Under the pieces are notes generated by a model. It was not told the origin of the DNA. It saw only the letters and a list, made by a program, of their open reading frames with translations, and ran no database searches. This document shows, piece after piece, positions 1-12,213 of a stretch of DNA of 64,000 bases. The translations under genes and the position numbers were made by a program. Every line of letters begins with the position of its first letter. Position 1 is the stretch's first letter. Source of the DNA: Adiantum capillus-veneris (Eukaryota > Streptophyta > Polypodiopsida > Polypodiales > Pteridaceae); contig CM043966.1 of assembly GCA_014529385.2 (NCBI GenBank), forward strand, positions 86,644,087 through 86,708,086, given 5' to 3'.

Positions 1-759
1 TTCCACATACCCTTGACCTTATTTGGTAGGTTTATAATTTAAGATATTTTTGAGATCATGATATAAGTGAATAGTACAACTAAGAAAATCAAATATTGAG
101 GGTCTAAAAAAAATATGTACATGTCAAATATAAATAATATAGGTGGAAAAAATATAAAGGGGTCAAAATAAATCTCTCTCATTATAAGTCTACCATAAAA
201 AGATGAATATTTTTGGTGGTCTAATTTATGAGAGTAATAGAGAATAGATGTAGGAAGGAAAAAATCACAATAGTGAAAAAATATACACATAAATAGAACT
301 AGTTTTTTTGGATTTTTATTGGGATGGAGTTACACCAAAAATAAGAGAAGCTTGCATGAAATTATTTTTATATGGAATAAAGAGTATGCAAAATGGTAAG
401 AAGAAATATGGTAATGGTGAGTCAATGTACATAGCATAAATAACACACCCTAGGTAGAAATATGTAAATAAATACCAAAATAATCATGAAAAATCCTTTT
501 ATTTAGGCCCTATATACAATGAAATATTTACACACAAATGAGCCATAATATACTTATAATTTTTTATTTTTTTATTTTTTTGGCTCAACTATCCGAGTGA
601 CTAGCTAATTGAGGGTTTTTAAGAAGATATGGGAAAAGTCCCCTAACTCACACACACCTATATACAGTGAAAGGGTGAGGGTAACCACAGTGTTTGAGTG
701 ATTTGATAGGGTGAGGTAACTCGCTATGGAAATTACAGAGAGCCGAAAAACGGCTATCA
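1..759 (-). repeat. Element A, 3' LTR (partial)
   Basis: This is the left copy of A's LTR, cut by the window edge. Its element-side boundary is at 759, where minus-strand TGATAGCCG follows a purine tract. It has no coding content. The matching right copy spans 27,787-28,548. Because the repeat begins exactly at window position 1, the true LTR must extend further left and its full length cannot be measured here. Confidence 0.8.
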
Positions 760-773
760 TTAGCCCTCCCCCA
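760..773 (-). other. Element A polypurine tract
   Basis: Minus-strand GGGGGAGGGC lies directly upstream of the 3' LTR start. This is the expected primer for plus-strand DNA synthesis and fixes the LTR edge at 759/760. Confidence 0.6.
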
Positions 774-787
774 GGATGATGGTATGT

Positions 788-2230
788 TCATGTACCATCA
801 TAAAGCATCTTTTTCCAAGAGAGTGCTTCAGAGTCCTTGACAAGCTCTTCATTGTTTGGCCCCTTGGAATTTTGGTTTGAGTTACACTCATGCTTCACAG
901 AAGAATACTTACATGGGATAGCTGCCTTTTGACAGATTTTTGGTAGATCCTTTGGTAGAAGGCGACTCAAATAAGGCTTCAAGCGATACCCGTTTACCTT
1001 CCTGGAGTGCTCTTTCTCATTCAAGTCCATAAGTTGATAGTAACTTGAATTGAAAGCCTTCTTGACTATGTATGGCCCCTGCCATCTAGTTTCAAACTTG
1101 GCATCAAAACGATTATCGAGTCGATTGTCATACCTTAGCACAAGATCTCCTTCATTGATGCCTTTGTTCTTCAGTTACTTGTCAAGCTTTTCCTTCGTCT
1201 GTGTGGATTTCCTCTTGTAGCACTCGTATGCTTCTTCTCTTTTCCACTCAAGCTCAGCTAAGGTAAGAAGTCGATCCATCCATGCTTCTTGATCATCTTG
1301 TGCTGCTTTGCCATGAAGTCGCATTGTTGGAATGTTGAGCTCAATTGGTTGTAAAGCCTCTTGGCCATAGACCAAGTGAAATGGTGTGAACTCCGTGGCT
1401 TCCCTATATGTGGTTCGATACACCCACAAGACACCATCCAAGAAGTCATCCCACAACTTTGTCTTGTTTTTCACCATCTTTCTAATGATGCTTGTAATGA
1501 CACCATTAGTTTTTTCTACCAAACCATTTGATTGGAGATAGTAGGGTGTACTATGATGATGTAGAATGTGAAGTTCTTCACAGACTTCTGTGAGCAAGCC
1601 CTTTCTAAACCGTGGACCATTTGTTGTCCTAGGCAGAGGACACATAGCATCAATGCCCCACTTTTCAAAGGTTCCATTTGCAAGAACTATTTGCCTTGGA
1701 CCATAAACCAATCTTCTATTCCCATTTACCTGACAATTGTGACAACTTTTACACCAATGTTGGACATCCACATGCAGACTTGGCCAAACATACCCCGCAA
1801 GCAAAATCTTCTTCACAGTTAACTCTTGGGAAAAATGACCACCACATGCCTCTTCATGCAAACCTTTTAGAATGGCTAGAATCTCCTTGATAGTTGGTAC
1901 TCTTCTACACACTTGATCCTTCCCTCTTTGATAGAGGGATCCTTCTAGGAAGAGATAAGCGCTTGCCTTCTTCATGAGTCTCCTCTTCTGAGCCTTCGTG
2001 AAGTCTTGTGGAAACTCACCCTCCAAAATGTAGCTAATAATGGAAGTCAATGACTCCAATCCCTGGTATCTCAGTTGCTTGACAGTTGCTGCCACCATGA
2101 TGACCTGCACTTCTTTCTCAACACATGTAACTACTTGCTGTGCAAGTAAATCGGCATCTTCATTTTGTTTCCTAGGAATATGATATAGTTGCACTTCTTC
2201 AAATTGATTATGGCATGACTCTAAAAGCAT
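788..2230 (-). pseudogene. Element A integrase with RNase H tail (internally deleted)
   Basis: Reading from 2,230 downwards, the frame starts in the C-terminal end of RNase H. It continues into an integrase H2C2 zinc-binding domain (HEEACGGH, then CKSCHNC) and the catalytic core. The first catalytic Asp (GIDAMCP) and the Glu (NGLVEKTN) are present. The segment holding the second Asp (normally SDNGP) is missing: the frame jumps from TTNGPR to FRKG at 1,610-1,621. One in-frame TAA (about 1,175) separates the C-terminal tail, a gypsy integrase end (WQGPYIVKKAF, then YRLKPYL). The upstream join removed most of RNase H and the RT palm. The protein is not functional. Confidence 0.85.
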
Positions 2231-3386
2231 AACAACCCCAAAGAGTGATGAAGGTTGTTTTCAACTAATCTTCCAATGCAATACCTATTTGAAAGTAACC
2301 CGAGTAGCCATCACACACAGTGTACTTCTCATGACCAGCTACCTCGTTTAGTATCTCATCTTGAAATGGGAGGGGAAAGTGATCTCTTTTTGTTGCCTCA
2401 TTGAGTGGACGGTAATCCACACACACCCTTCACTTGCCATTTTTCTTAGGAGTGACAACAACGGGAGAGACCCACTCTGAATTCTCCACTGGATAAATGA
2501 AACCTGCTGCTAGAAGCTTTCTTACCTCCTTGAGTAAAGCATGTTCCTTGATGACTCCTAGCCTTCGTAGCTTCTGAGCCTTAGGTGTGGCCTCTGGCTT
2601 CAACTCAATTTTTTGTTGAACAACATCTACTCCACGCGCATCGGTGTAGTCTTTAGCAAAAAGCCTAGGAAATTTCCTTAACACACCTTTGAGCTCCTCT
2701 CTTTCATCCTTTGTAAGTGTTGTAGATAACATACCTTCTAGCATTCTTTCATCTTCCACTTTTTGGTTTTCTTGGGAACCTACCTCTTCCAAACCTGGGC
2801 AAGAGGTCTCCTGGTTGTTTGGTTTAAACCTTACCCCCATGACTTCGATGGAAGACTCCTCTTCAGTAATGCTACCGCTACTTTCTCCTTCTGAAATGCT
2901 ATCGGTCCAGCCTTCCTCCGTCTCACTTTGAGATGATTCTTCATGTAGCTCCTCTTGGCGTTGCTCCTTCATGTCAAAGACAACCTTCTTATGATTTTCA
3001 TTCCTGCAAATTAGCTTTCCACTCTCCCAATCCTGCAAAGCTCGCATTTTCATTAGCCATGGTTTCCCTAGGATAAATGGGTAACCATTTCCTTTGGTAG
3101 ACATGACATAGAAATCCACTACCTTCTTAATGCCAAAGGCCTCCACAAAGACATTTTTACAAATGCCTACGCACCTAGCCTTGCTATTGTTTGCCATCTT
3201 GACTTTAATTTCAGGTGTCTCATGGATGTGCATGCCTAGTCTTTGCAGGAGTCCCTCTGTCATGATGCAAATTTGTGCACCCCCATCCACTAGACCTTTC
3301 CTAACCAATCTTTCTTTGATGTAACAATCTAGCACAGGTGTAATATCCTCATTCATTTCAGCATGTGCAATTTTTACAACAGGCAC
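2231..3386 (-). pseudogene. Element A protease and truncated reverse transcriptase
   Basis: The first third is a retropepsin-like domain with VDGGAQ at the active site, where D-S/T-G-A is usual, followed by a flap region ending in ILGKPWL. A charged linker follows, then the RT N-terminus (VSPVVVTPKKNGK). Past 2,430 the frame shifts, but RT remains recognisable to about 2,225 (DGYSGYFQIGIALED, then a TAG where Gln is expected, then TTF and YAFRVMP). There it joins RNase H sequence directly. The fingers and palm with the YxDD motif are gone, roughly 0.9 kb by comparison with B and C. RT activity is impossible. Confidence 0.8.
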
Positions 3387-4110
3387 ACTCTCTTTACCTT
3401 TCTCCTAGTGCTAATTGCCTTTGTTAAATCCCTTCTAACTTGTGGACATAATGCAAGGAATTGAGGCCATGAAATATCAGGACCCTTAACTTGCATGTCT
3501 TCCAACAGGTTGTATGGATCCATACCATGTCCAAGAGGGAAGTCTTGGAGATTGATACAACGTCGAGTCCTCTTAGATTCCTTGGTCTCCTTTTCCTTCT
3601 TGCCTCGTCCATGGTCACTCTGTGATGTGACACCTTCTTTCACTTTACCCTTCCCTCGGCCACGCTTAATGCCATTTGCTTCCATGTCAACCTCATTTGA
3701 ATTTGTCACCTCTACCACATACACATTTGGATCTGGCAAAGGTGGAGGTGATCTTGGTCCATTTGGTCTTTGTAGAAGCCTTGGTTGTTGAATAGTTCCT
3801 TCACCTGCATTCATCACTGGGTAATTCAAGTTAGGTCTCCCTGGCTCCCCACGGGGCCAAGGAAAATTATACATCCCATGTCCAGACTCACCCCAATTCC
3901 AACATTGCAAGACTCTCCTAGGTCGTGAATCTCTCTCTTCAGACTTCTTTGCTTGTCCCTTTGGACCTACAGCTTGTGCAAGGTGAATTGACAAGCTGCT
4001 TAAAGATTCATTTAACTTCTCAATCACTTCCGCCGTTACCTCGGGAAGCTCCCTAGATGTTGATGCTTGTGACTTACCTTTGGGTCTAAGACCTTCTATT
4101 GGAACCTCCC
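3374..4110 (-). pseudogene. Element A gag, 3' half
   Basis: This is the C-terminal part of gag, with a basic linker and a degenerate CCHC knuckle (CWNWGESGHGMYNF; two Cys replaced by Trp and Phe). It was severed from its 5' half by insertion of element B at 4,110/4,111. Removing B and one copy of the 5-bp target repeat (CTCCC here, CTCTC at 24,778-24,782, one mismatch) puts this part in frame with the piece at 24,778. That shows the gag frame was open when B inserted. Confidence 0.75.
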
Positions 4111-5040
4111 TATTGGAGCCCCATTGGTCCAACTGTTGTAATGAGCCCATCTTGTAAAGCATATCAAATTCCATTTTTTATGTCAAAGACGTTTTATCAT
4201 TTTGATCCATTCGTCTGGATTATGTAAATATTAGTCAGTTAGTCAGGACTCAGATTTATTCTCACTTTGTAATCATGAGCAAGAGAACCCCATGTACATT
4301 TTTGAGCTAAGGTGACTAAAGTATAAAAGTCACCTTAGAACCATTAGGGAATAACATTTTTTTTGAATTAATCCTGTGTCGTACGAGTCTGAGAGGGAGA
4401 GAGAGAGAGAGAGTGAGTGTGTCTTATCCTCTTCGCTACGCACTTCTCCCTCACCGGATTCACGACGCGACCACACCATCGCGGTAGTCTCTCCGAGAGC
4501 TACGCAACCACGCCACGCATTCACCGTTTCGAGTTGATCGCGATCGATTCTTCCTCGAGCTTGTTTTGCTTGTAAGTAGCATAAACGGTGTCTGTTTTCA
4601 ATAATCAAGTGCTTCATGGAATGAGAAAGAGATTAGCTAGACATAGATACTGATAAACTTAAGTTTCGCCCACTTTTGGATTATGACCTGTTGGTCTATC
4701 GCGACAGTATTCGAGATAGCTAGGGTTCTAATCTGGTGAGATTAGACTTATAGGTAAATATGTCCTAGTGAGAGGATGGTGCCTAGTAAGTTTGATGCGA
4801 TTCCGAGTTCATTGGACGTGTAAACTGTGTTGTGAGCGTTAAGGGATAGAGTGGGTTGCAATCTATCAGGGTTAGTGATTGATGCATCATAAAAGTGTGT
4901 ATGTGTAGATTGGTCTCAGCCCGACAAGCTAACGAGATTGCCTACGTGCACCTACGGGTTAGTCGTGTCATCGGATGATAAGTATGTTGTCTGTGTCGTG
5001 CTCGTGAGTATGAACAAGGGATTAGTTTTGCCCTAAAACA
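4111..5040 (+). repeat. Element B, 5' LTR
   Basis: This 930-bp LTR starts TATTGGAGCC (the 3' copy has the canonical TGTTGGAGCC) and ends TAAAACA just before the primer site. It contains a TATA box at 4,322-4,328, a GA microsatellite near 4,386-4,412 and a degenerate relative of the leader palindrome near 4,695. It retains ten CpG sites that the 3' LTR has lost. Confidence 0.9.
4322..4328 (+). promoter_or_regulatory. TATA box of element B 5' LTR
   Basis: TATAAAA lies about 210 bp into the LTR and is preserved in the 3' LTR at 24,061-24,067. It would place transcription start (the U3/R border) about 30 bp downstream. Confidence 0.6.
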
Positions 5041-5060
5041 TTGGCGCCGTTGTCGGGGAC
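5041..5060 (+). other. Element B primer binding site (tRNA-Asp type)
   Basis: TTGGCGCCGTTGTCGGGG lies immediately after the 5' LTR. It complements the 3' end of plant tRNA-Asp(GUC) including CCA, with one visible mismatch (GTC for GCC). Confidence 0.85.
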
Positions 5061-5639
5061 ACAAGACCTTAAGTAGGGAGATCTACGTCACTCGTGTGAT
5101 GGTTAGCTTGCTTTAGTTTTGACTAGAGAGAGCTTAAACTTTTGGAACAAGATCCAGGATAGAGTATCCTCAGGTCTAGTGGATAGCCAGGAAGATTGTG
5201 TCTTGCCGAGGGTCTGCGACTAGTTAGATTTAGTTAGGTAGGATAATGTGGAGTTATGGTTTTTGGTTTTTAGTGCTTGTTATACTTGTGAAGAAAGAGA
5301 GTAGAAAAACGTTGTAAAACCGCAAAAAACAAACAAAAAGAAGAAACAATAAGGTTGTTTGCTTGCCTTGAAAGCAAAACTCACCCCATATACCCTTGAA
5401 AGGGGTGAAAAGAGTCGACATTGAAATTTATGATCCAACACTCGAGAAAACATAAAAACTGCGACCAAAACCAACAAAAAAAAGAAAAAAGAAACAGGTG
5501 ATTGTCATAAGGAAACACTAAGTGAACCTAAAGGGGCCAAGATGAGATATAACCATTAGCCAAGGGTAAACTGACTGTGTCATGAGGTATGACTGATGTG
5601 CACAAGTTTAAGATGCAATGTCATCAAATTTGCATCACT

Positions 5640-6540
5640 TCAAGTGCAATGGAGTGTGAATTGTCAGAGAAAAGTGAAATTTGTGAAGTGCTTGAGTTTG
5701 AGGTCAAAATAAGTCCAAACTTCACAAAACTTGGGGGATAGACTTATATGGACACAGGGAACAAGACTATGCAAAAACAGACAAAAAATTAAGTCCCCAT
5801 TGCTCACTGCCTGGTCTATCGCGATAGATTGGTGAAGGTGGTGTTTGTCTAGCAACAAGCAAAAAACCCTTATACCACAAGCTTAACACATCAATACAAG
5901 GGTACTCACAAAAATTGAGTGAATTTTAACACCAATTTTGACCCCAAAACTTCAACACTGGTGTTTGGAGTCTGAATTCAGAGACAAGGGCAAGAAGTCT
6001 TTGACCAAATGTCCAAACTGTGCCAAAATTGGTCAATGCACTACACAAGGGGAGGCTAAATTAACCGTGGAGAAAAATTTGGAAAAATTTTGAAAATGGA
6101 GAAAGTGCCCAGTCTATCGCGATAGACCAAGGAACTTTCTGCTGGGGAACTTTTCTTTCAAATTTCCCCTAGGGAGAGCTTTATCAGGGCCTAAATAGCA
6201 GACACACCAAAATTCAAGGCATTTAGATCACTGAAGGTCAAGTTGAGGGTCAGATAGAGAATCAAGCTCCGACTGAAATACTAAAATGGGACCAAAACCC
6301 AACCCAAGTGTCCAAACTTCACAAAACTTGGGGGATAGGCTTTAGAGGGTAACTGGAACTCAAGGCTAAAGTCACAATTTTGAATTGACTTGTGCCAGAG
6401 CAAAATGTCAGTCTATCGCGATAGACTAAGGAAGTTGTGAATCATACACTTTTTGCAATTTGTGACTATACTGCTAGGACATACTCTCTATATAGATCCC
6501 AAACATCATTTCATAATTGAAATTGGACCACCAGAAGACT
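5640..6540 (+). repeat. Element B leader: three diverged ~298-bp units, each with a 14-bp palindrome
   Basis: The perfect palindrome TCTATCGCGATAGA occurs at 5,815-5,828, 6,113-6,126 and 6,412-6,425 (spacing 298 and 299). A second landmark, CCAAACTTCACAAAACTTGG, recurs near 5,714 and 6,310, with a degenerate version near 6,010. The units are otherwise diverged, so the palindrome is the best-conserved part. The rest of the leader (5,061-5,640 and 6,540-6,707) shows no convincing gene. Confidence 0.75.
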
Positions 6541-6707
6541 GACTAAGTGGTTGCTGTATATACTTGAAAGATTTTTGGTAATTCAGGGAAAACACTTGTA
6601 AACAGACTAACCATCCTTGTGTAGATCCCGGAAGGAGGTCATCACAAAGCTATATAGGAAGAAGGAGTCCAGGTAAGCTTTAAGTTTGCAACAAAACTTT
6701 CATTCTT

Positions 6708-9563
6708 ATGTATTTAAGGTCAGGAGCCTTTGTTAAGTCGGGAGCTAAAAGTGTCAAAAGTCAAATTAGCACCATTTCCACAGAAGAGAGTGTAACACAG
6801 ACGAGACTAGACCCGTTGGCACCAATCATTGAAGAGGGTACTGATACTGACACTTCGTCAAAAACGTCCTTCTTCATGATGGGAAGTCAACAGCGAGGAG
6901 GTTTCATCGGTGAAGGACCAATGCCAGGAGGGAGCACCTCCCTACATCCTTTAAACGAAACCCAGTTCACTATAATCTTCTTGGAAGGAACTAACTCGAG
7001 GGGAGCCCTAGTCTATTCTGACTATCGGGGACGCAAGTGTATTTGTATTGAAGAAAGACCGGCTCAGAGACTAGAGATAATTCGAGTCTACGATGATGGA
7101 GACCGATTTAGAGACGAAAAGGGAAACCACTATCTGATAGTGAGTAACCATGAGGATTACAACAGATATGGGGATAACGTGGCAAAAGGGAAAATGATTT
7201 CAGAAACCCAAGAACCGCCTCCTAACATTGATTGACATGGAGCGATTTTTATGTATGATAAGAAAGCAACCAGGGTCCCAACCTATAATGAGAATGTAGG
7301 GATTTACAAGCATGAAAGCGAGGGAATATTCTCTTACTTTCGATGCAAGGAACCCTACCCAAATGAATTAAGCAAAGACAAGGTTCTTTACTTATTTTCT
7401 TATGAAACTGCTACGAGGAAGGATATTGTTTTTGTTGACAGATACAGGCGAGAATACAAACGTATTCTCCCATAAGAGGTTGAAAAGGCAACAGTTCCGG
7501 GAGCATCGACCTATGGCCCCGACGAGGTACCAAGAGCCACCTACACCCCTAGCAAGTCGACTAATCCCTTTTCAGAAGAGTATGATGCTACCTAACATTC
7601 TACCCGACCACCGACGTCCAACTACGAGGACCAACTAGCTACTCAGCCATCACTGCAGGCATGGCTTCGACAGAGTGCTACATTAGAACAAGACTGAACC
7701 CGAGAGGGTTATCAAACCGCACGAGGGTTAAGGGATTTACAAGAACCACCACTCTATGCATGGTATCAAGGAGAGAGTAAGCCAAAGACTCGGGGGTCAA
7801 CTGAGCTTGGAAGAACACCCCGAGAACGAGTTCGAAGAGATGAACCATCTCTCACGAGAACTGTTAGGAATTATGGATTAGGAGCACCATTAGGAGAAGA
7901 ACCTGGCCACTACAGAAGACCAAAGGAGGTATATCGACTAGGACGGGGAGATCCCATGATGAGATTTGGAGACCATCGTAGAACTAGACCTTCTCAAGTG
8001 CAAAAATGGGTAAACAAGAAATATACGGGAAGTAGGGATCCACGAGATCATGTAGCAGCCTTTGTGCGTGTAATTAGAGCTGAAGAGGTGCTAGAATTTC
8101 CTACCCAATTTGCAGGATTCGGTTTAACCTTAGAGGATGATGCGGCTACATGGTTTGACTCGGTGGAGCGAAGAGACTTTGAGTCTATGGAGGAAGTGTT
8201 TGACAAGTTTATCGAGGAATTCTCACAAAGGGGGATAGCTCATAATCCAGTCTCACAAATCCATAAATTCAAACAGAGGGATGGAGAGTCCGTGCGAAAG
8301 GCCACCCTCCGATTAAAAAGATATGTTAAGTTCTGTCCCGTGGAAGAGCTGCCAACTCAGTCCAGACTTATGCTTATATTTATCCAAGGACTAACGAATG
8401 CATATCTTCAAAAGGACTTACATATTAAAAGGAGCACTACGTTGAATGATTTAACCAAGGAAGCTCTATACCTTGTGGACAATTGTGCGGTCTACAAAGA
8501 GGGTGAGTTCAAGGATCTTGACGATGATTCTTCCTCACAACAAAGCGGAGGCAAGTCTGCTAAGACAACACTGAAGGGGGAAGTAGCGGTAAGCCAAGAG
8601 CAGCTTGTAGAGGAAGTGCTTAAAATGATTAAATTGTATTCCAAACCACAAGCTAAACAACCAAAATGGTGTGCGATTGAACAAAAATGGACAAACCATG
8701 GGATGGAGGAGTGTTATTATAACAAGGGATATGTGAGAGAACGACCATATACTCTGCAAGCTCAGACAACGTCCCCTCAAGTCCCACCGATGCCTAGATA
8801 TCAAACAGGCAACCTACCAGGACCTGTAGGCGTAGAAAGACCACAACCACTGTTGGGACAACAACCACCCCTACCCGGATTACGACCAGTCGGCATAAGA
8901 TACACACCTACAGTAACTGAGTCGGACGAGAAGTCTTTGGTACCTATGGATGCATACTACGACAAGCCCAATGGATATGCGGCGAACTCTGTCTATTATC
9001 CACAGGACGAGCCCTCTACACCAGAACCATGGAGCATGATAGGAAATACAGGACCACCAACTGCTGCACAAGCAGCGGGAGAAGGACGATATAGCCTGGA
9101 TGAAAGAACACTGTTGTTCATAGCCAACGGAGGCATGAGCGGGCAAAGAATTGCACACCAACAAAGAGGAGCTCCAGGAGCACCTCAACAGCCTAAAGGA
9201 CCATGCTACAAGTGTGGAGGAGACCATTGGCTGAGGGATTTCCCTCATGACGAAATCATTAGGGTCAACGCATATTGCACGGAGTGTCGAATTACTCACT
9301 TAATCCCTGATTGCCCTAAAAACCCGAGCAAAGGACCAAAAACTACCTTGAATATGCTAGGAGCGCTACCGTCCAGTGAAGGGTCAGAAAATGAAACTCC
9401 GATTCCTGTTAAGGTCTTGACAAGAGCCCAAGCAAGGAAAAATGACAATCAGCACAAGAGTAACGATGAAAATCAAGAAGAAATCAAGACTGACAAGTCT
9501 AGCGTCAGTCGTGATAATCCTTGGAAAGAACGAAGAGCGAAAATGAAAGCTAAACGTGAGTGA
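6708..9563 (+). pseudogene. Element B gag polyprotein
   Basis: One frame runs through the region, broken by in-frame stops at 7,233, 7,473, about 7,590, about 7,695 and 9,561. It begins MYLRSG, a start shared with C's gag. Residues from about 8,000 onwards form the capsid-type retrotransposon gag domain (GSRDPRDHVAAF, ATWFDS, F-QRDGESV). A Pro/Gln-rich stretch follows, then two CCHC knuckles: CYKCGGDHWLRDF, whose last Cys is Phe, and CTECRITHLIPDC, intact. The last stop (TGA at 9,561-9,563) is CGA in the duplicated copy at 16,171-16,173, so it arose by a CpG transition. The product would package element RNA. Confidence 0.85.
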
Positions 9564-10083
9564 AAACAAAAAGATGTAGAAGCTGAGCTGACGATAGCTC
9601 GAGAGCAACTTAAACAGCAAAGAGAGTCCGACTTTCTAAAATCAACGGAAGGACCAAAGAGTGCAAGCTCAGGAGGGTCGGTATTGGTAGATAAGATCAA
9701 TGAACCCTTAGATGCAATCTTGCAAGCATATGAAGCAAGATTGAAGAACAGACAGACCCTAACTAGAGCAAAGGTGGATGACATATCCATATCCAGAGAT
9801 AGAAAAACAGAGACTAGAGATGTGCAAACAGCTGATTGAAACTGCACAAGCTTTACTGGAGCCTCCACCTATGGAAGCAGGAGATAGAGTAATCAAACCA
9901 CCAAACAATGAAACACCTCACAAAACTGAACAAAGGATACCCGACAAGATAGGAAACATTAAATCCTTGCCGGATGTAGAGGATGCAAAAGACGTACCTA
10001 ATAGCACTGATGAATCACTGAAAGGTTTTCCACCATATTCCCCTATTGTGGAATAAAATTGTCCTGAAGAGCTATGGGAAACG
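9564..10083 (+). pseudogene. Element B gag-pol linker
   Basis: This charged, low-complexity linker continues the gag frame to about 9,770, then shifts frame (clean reading 9,778-10,056, stop TAA). It resembles the linker of element C around 37,372-37,689 (spaced Glu/Pro pattern with LEP). Copy 2 lacks most of it: the sequence jumps from 16,323 to the equivalent of about 10,020. No enzymatic domain is visible. Confidence 0.6.
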
Positions 10084-12213
10084 GTGCGAAAAGCTCAAGA
10101 AAAATATGAGACAAAAACAGTCGAGTCAGTGCCTTTCTCAGAGCTGAACTTGAATAAGACTCCATGGGGTCTGGACGTTAAATCATTTCAAGGGGATAAT
10201 GGTTCAGTTGCATCCGAAGATACCAAACCACAATCTCTCAGAACTTTGCCATCATATATGGGAGACTATGAGGCAAGGTCAGAAATTCGAAGAGTACCAT
10301 CTCAAAGAATAGGCGGTTCAAATCAATTGGACACTAAAATCCTGACAGACTTTTTGACCACTACGGTCAAGTCTACAATCACATTGGCAGAATTGTTAAA
10401 AATTAGGCCAAGCATGTGGACGGAAGTGGGAAAATGTCTTGAAAATTTTCGCATAAGGACGCCTCTTAAGCTCTTCAAAACCGAGCTTAATGACACAGAA
10501 CCGAAGAAAGTCAACACTAGACCAGTGCCACTCAACAAGGTAGGAGAGTATTGTGAGGGTGAAGACGGCAACACAACCCTACTAGTTGAGTATAATGGCA
10601 TAGAGACTAAGGCAATACTTGATAGTGGAGCTGGCATTGCCATTGCGACCAAATTGCTATGGGAAAAATGGGGAAAACCAGCAATACGAGCAACTAGAAT
10701 GAAATTGCAACTGGCGGATGGGCACATAGAAAGGCCTATAGGATTGCTTGAGGCAATTGTGGTATCTTTCTGTGGCATAGAGTACGAACATACTTTTGCC
10801 ATAGTAGATTTCGGCAAGAAGAACAACTATGAAATTATCCTTGGTAGGCTGTTCATGAGGCAACTCAAAATGGTACAGGACTGGGGGTATGATTATTTGT
10901 ATCTAAGACATGCTGAAACTACTACACGCGTAAACATGAAAAATCATAGCTACCATGATGTCACGAGAACCCCGGTGGAAGAATTTGACTCAGCCACCAT
11001 TAGTGGATCAGAAGTCCGAGCGTGGCTTTGTAAGAAAAAAGAGATATGGATGTGTGGGGCATCTCAATGTAGTGAATTTGACCACGATGAAAGGACACTA
11101 AAGAGGGTCTTGGAAGACGATGCCTATATACGAGAACCTTTTCCTGAAGAGAAGCTCGAACCCCTACAATGGTCTCAAATTTTGGCTACATTGGATGTAT
11201 GCGTCAATGAAGTCACTCCCACCAAATTTTGTGATGAGAATGGCTACGATATCATACCATACTACATGTTGAGCAAAATTGTGGAGGATGACGAGGATGA
11301 GGTAGATATTGAGAATATGAGGATCCATAAAACAGAAACGAAACTTGAAATTAAGATAGTGGGCTATGTGGACATCCCCACTAAAGAAATCAAGCAGGAA
11401 GGAGAACAATTTTATGATTCTTCTGATCAAAGTGAAAACACGAATAACGCAGATGACGAGAAGTCGGAAAATACAGAGGGAGACGACAATCAAGATCAGG
11501 ACAATGACGTCTTCTACAATTTCCCAAACCAAAGGGAGAGACGCCAAAAAAGATACAAGGGTAAACGACACCACATCAGTACAACAACCAGGTTGAGACT
11601 GATGCCGGAGTTTGAGGGTAAGACACGTTTCCTTATGAACATTCATGCTGTTGATTGTGCTAAGGATAAGGTGTCAGGAAGATTTCTTAAGGTGGCTGAA
11701 GACTCAGGATTTAAGTCCAGACTGTTGAAACCTAAGAAAACCAGCAAACCAAAAAAAGGAGTTGCAACAGAAAAACTGAATGTCTGTGGAAGTCCAATTA
11801 TGACGAAAATTGAACGGAAAATGAGATACAATGAGTTGAAACAAAAGATAAACAATGTATGGACAACTGAAATGGAAAGTAGCGATGGAACGAACGCTAG
11901 TGATGGGAGTAAAAAGATATATGTACCTCCTCACTATTGTAAGTACACCACTCAGGAAAGAAGATTGGTGGTTCAGCAGCCAATGAGAAAGCCTAAATCA
12001 AACGAGTCCTATGATGGGCCAGAGAACGCCAAGAAAATAGACTTAGCAAAGCCAGGAGAAAATCCTCGACCTGCTTACATTGCCACAGATCTAGGTCGAG
12101 AAGAAGAGGACTTACTGATCAAAACACTTAAGGAATTTCGAGATGTATTTTCATGGTCATACAAAGATTTGAAGGGGGTGGATCCTAACATTTGTGAACA
12201 TTCAATCCCTTGA
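10084..12213 (+). pseudogene. Element B copy 1: aspartic protease and RT N-terminal linker
   Basis: The retropepsin domain centres on AILDSGAGIAIAT (catalytic Asp codon 10,621-10,623), with a flap and closing motif (YEIILGR). It would cleave the gag-pol polyprotein. A long acidic linker follows, then the segment preceding RT (FRDVFSWSYKDLKGVDP). The frame ends at TGA 12,211-12,213, one base out of register with the RT frame at 12,210. Element C reads through the equivalent point, so this is a one-base loss in a run of C rather than a designed frameshift. Copy 2 has the same lesion. Confidence 0.85.

Noticed and set aside
4530-4550. GATCGCGATCGATC in the B LTR as a fifth leader-type palindrome
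   Set aside because: Different core from TCTATCGCGATAGA, and it is mutated in the 3' LTR; no periodic relation to the leader copies.
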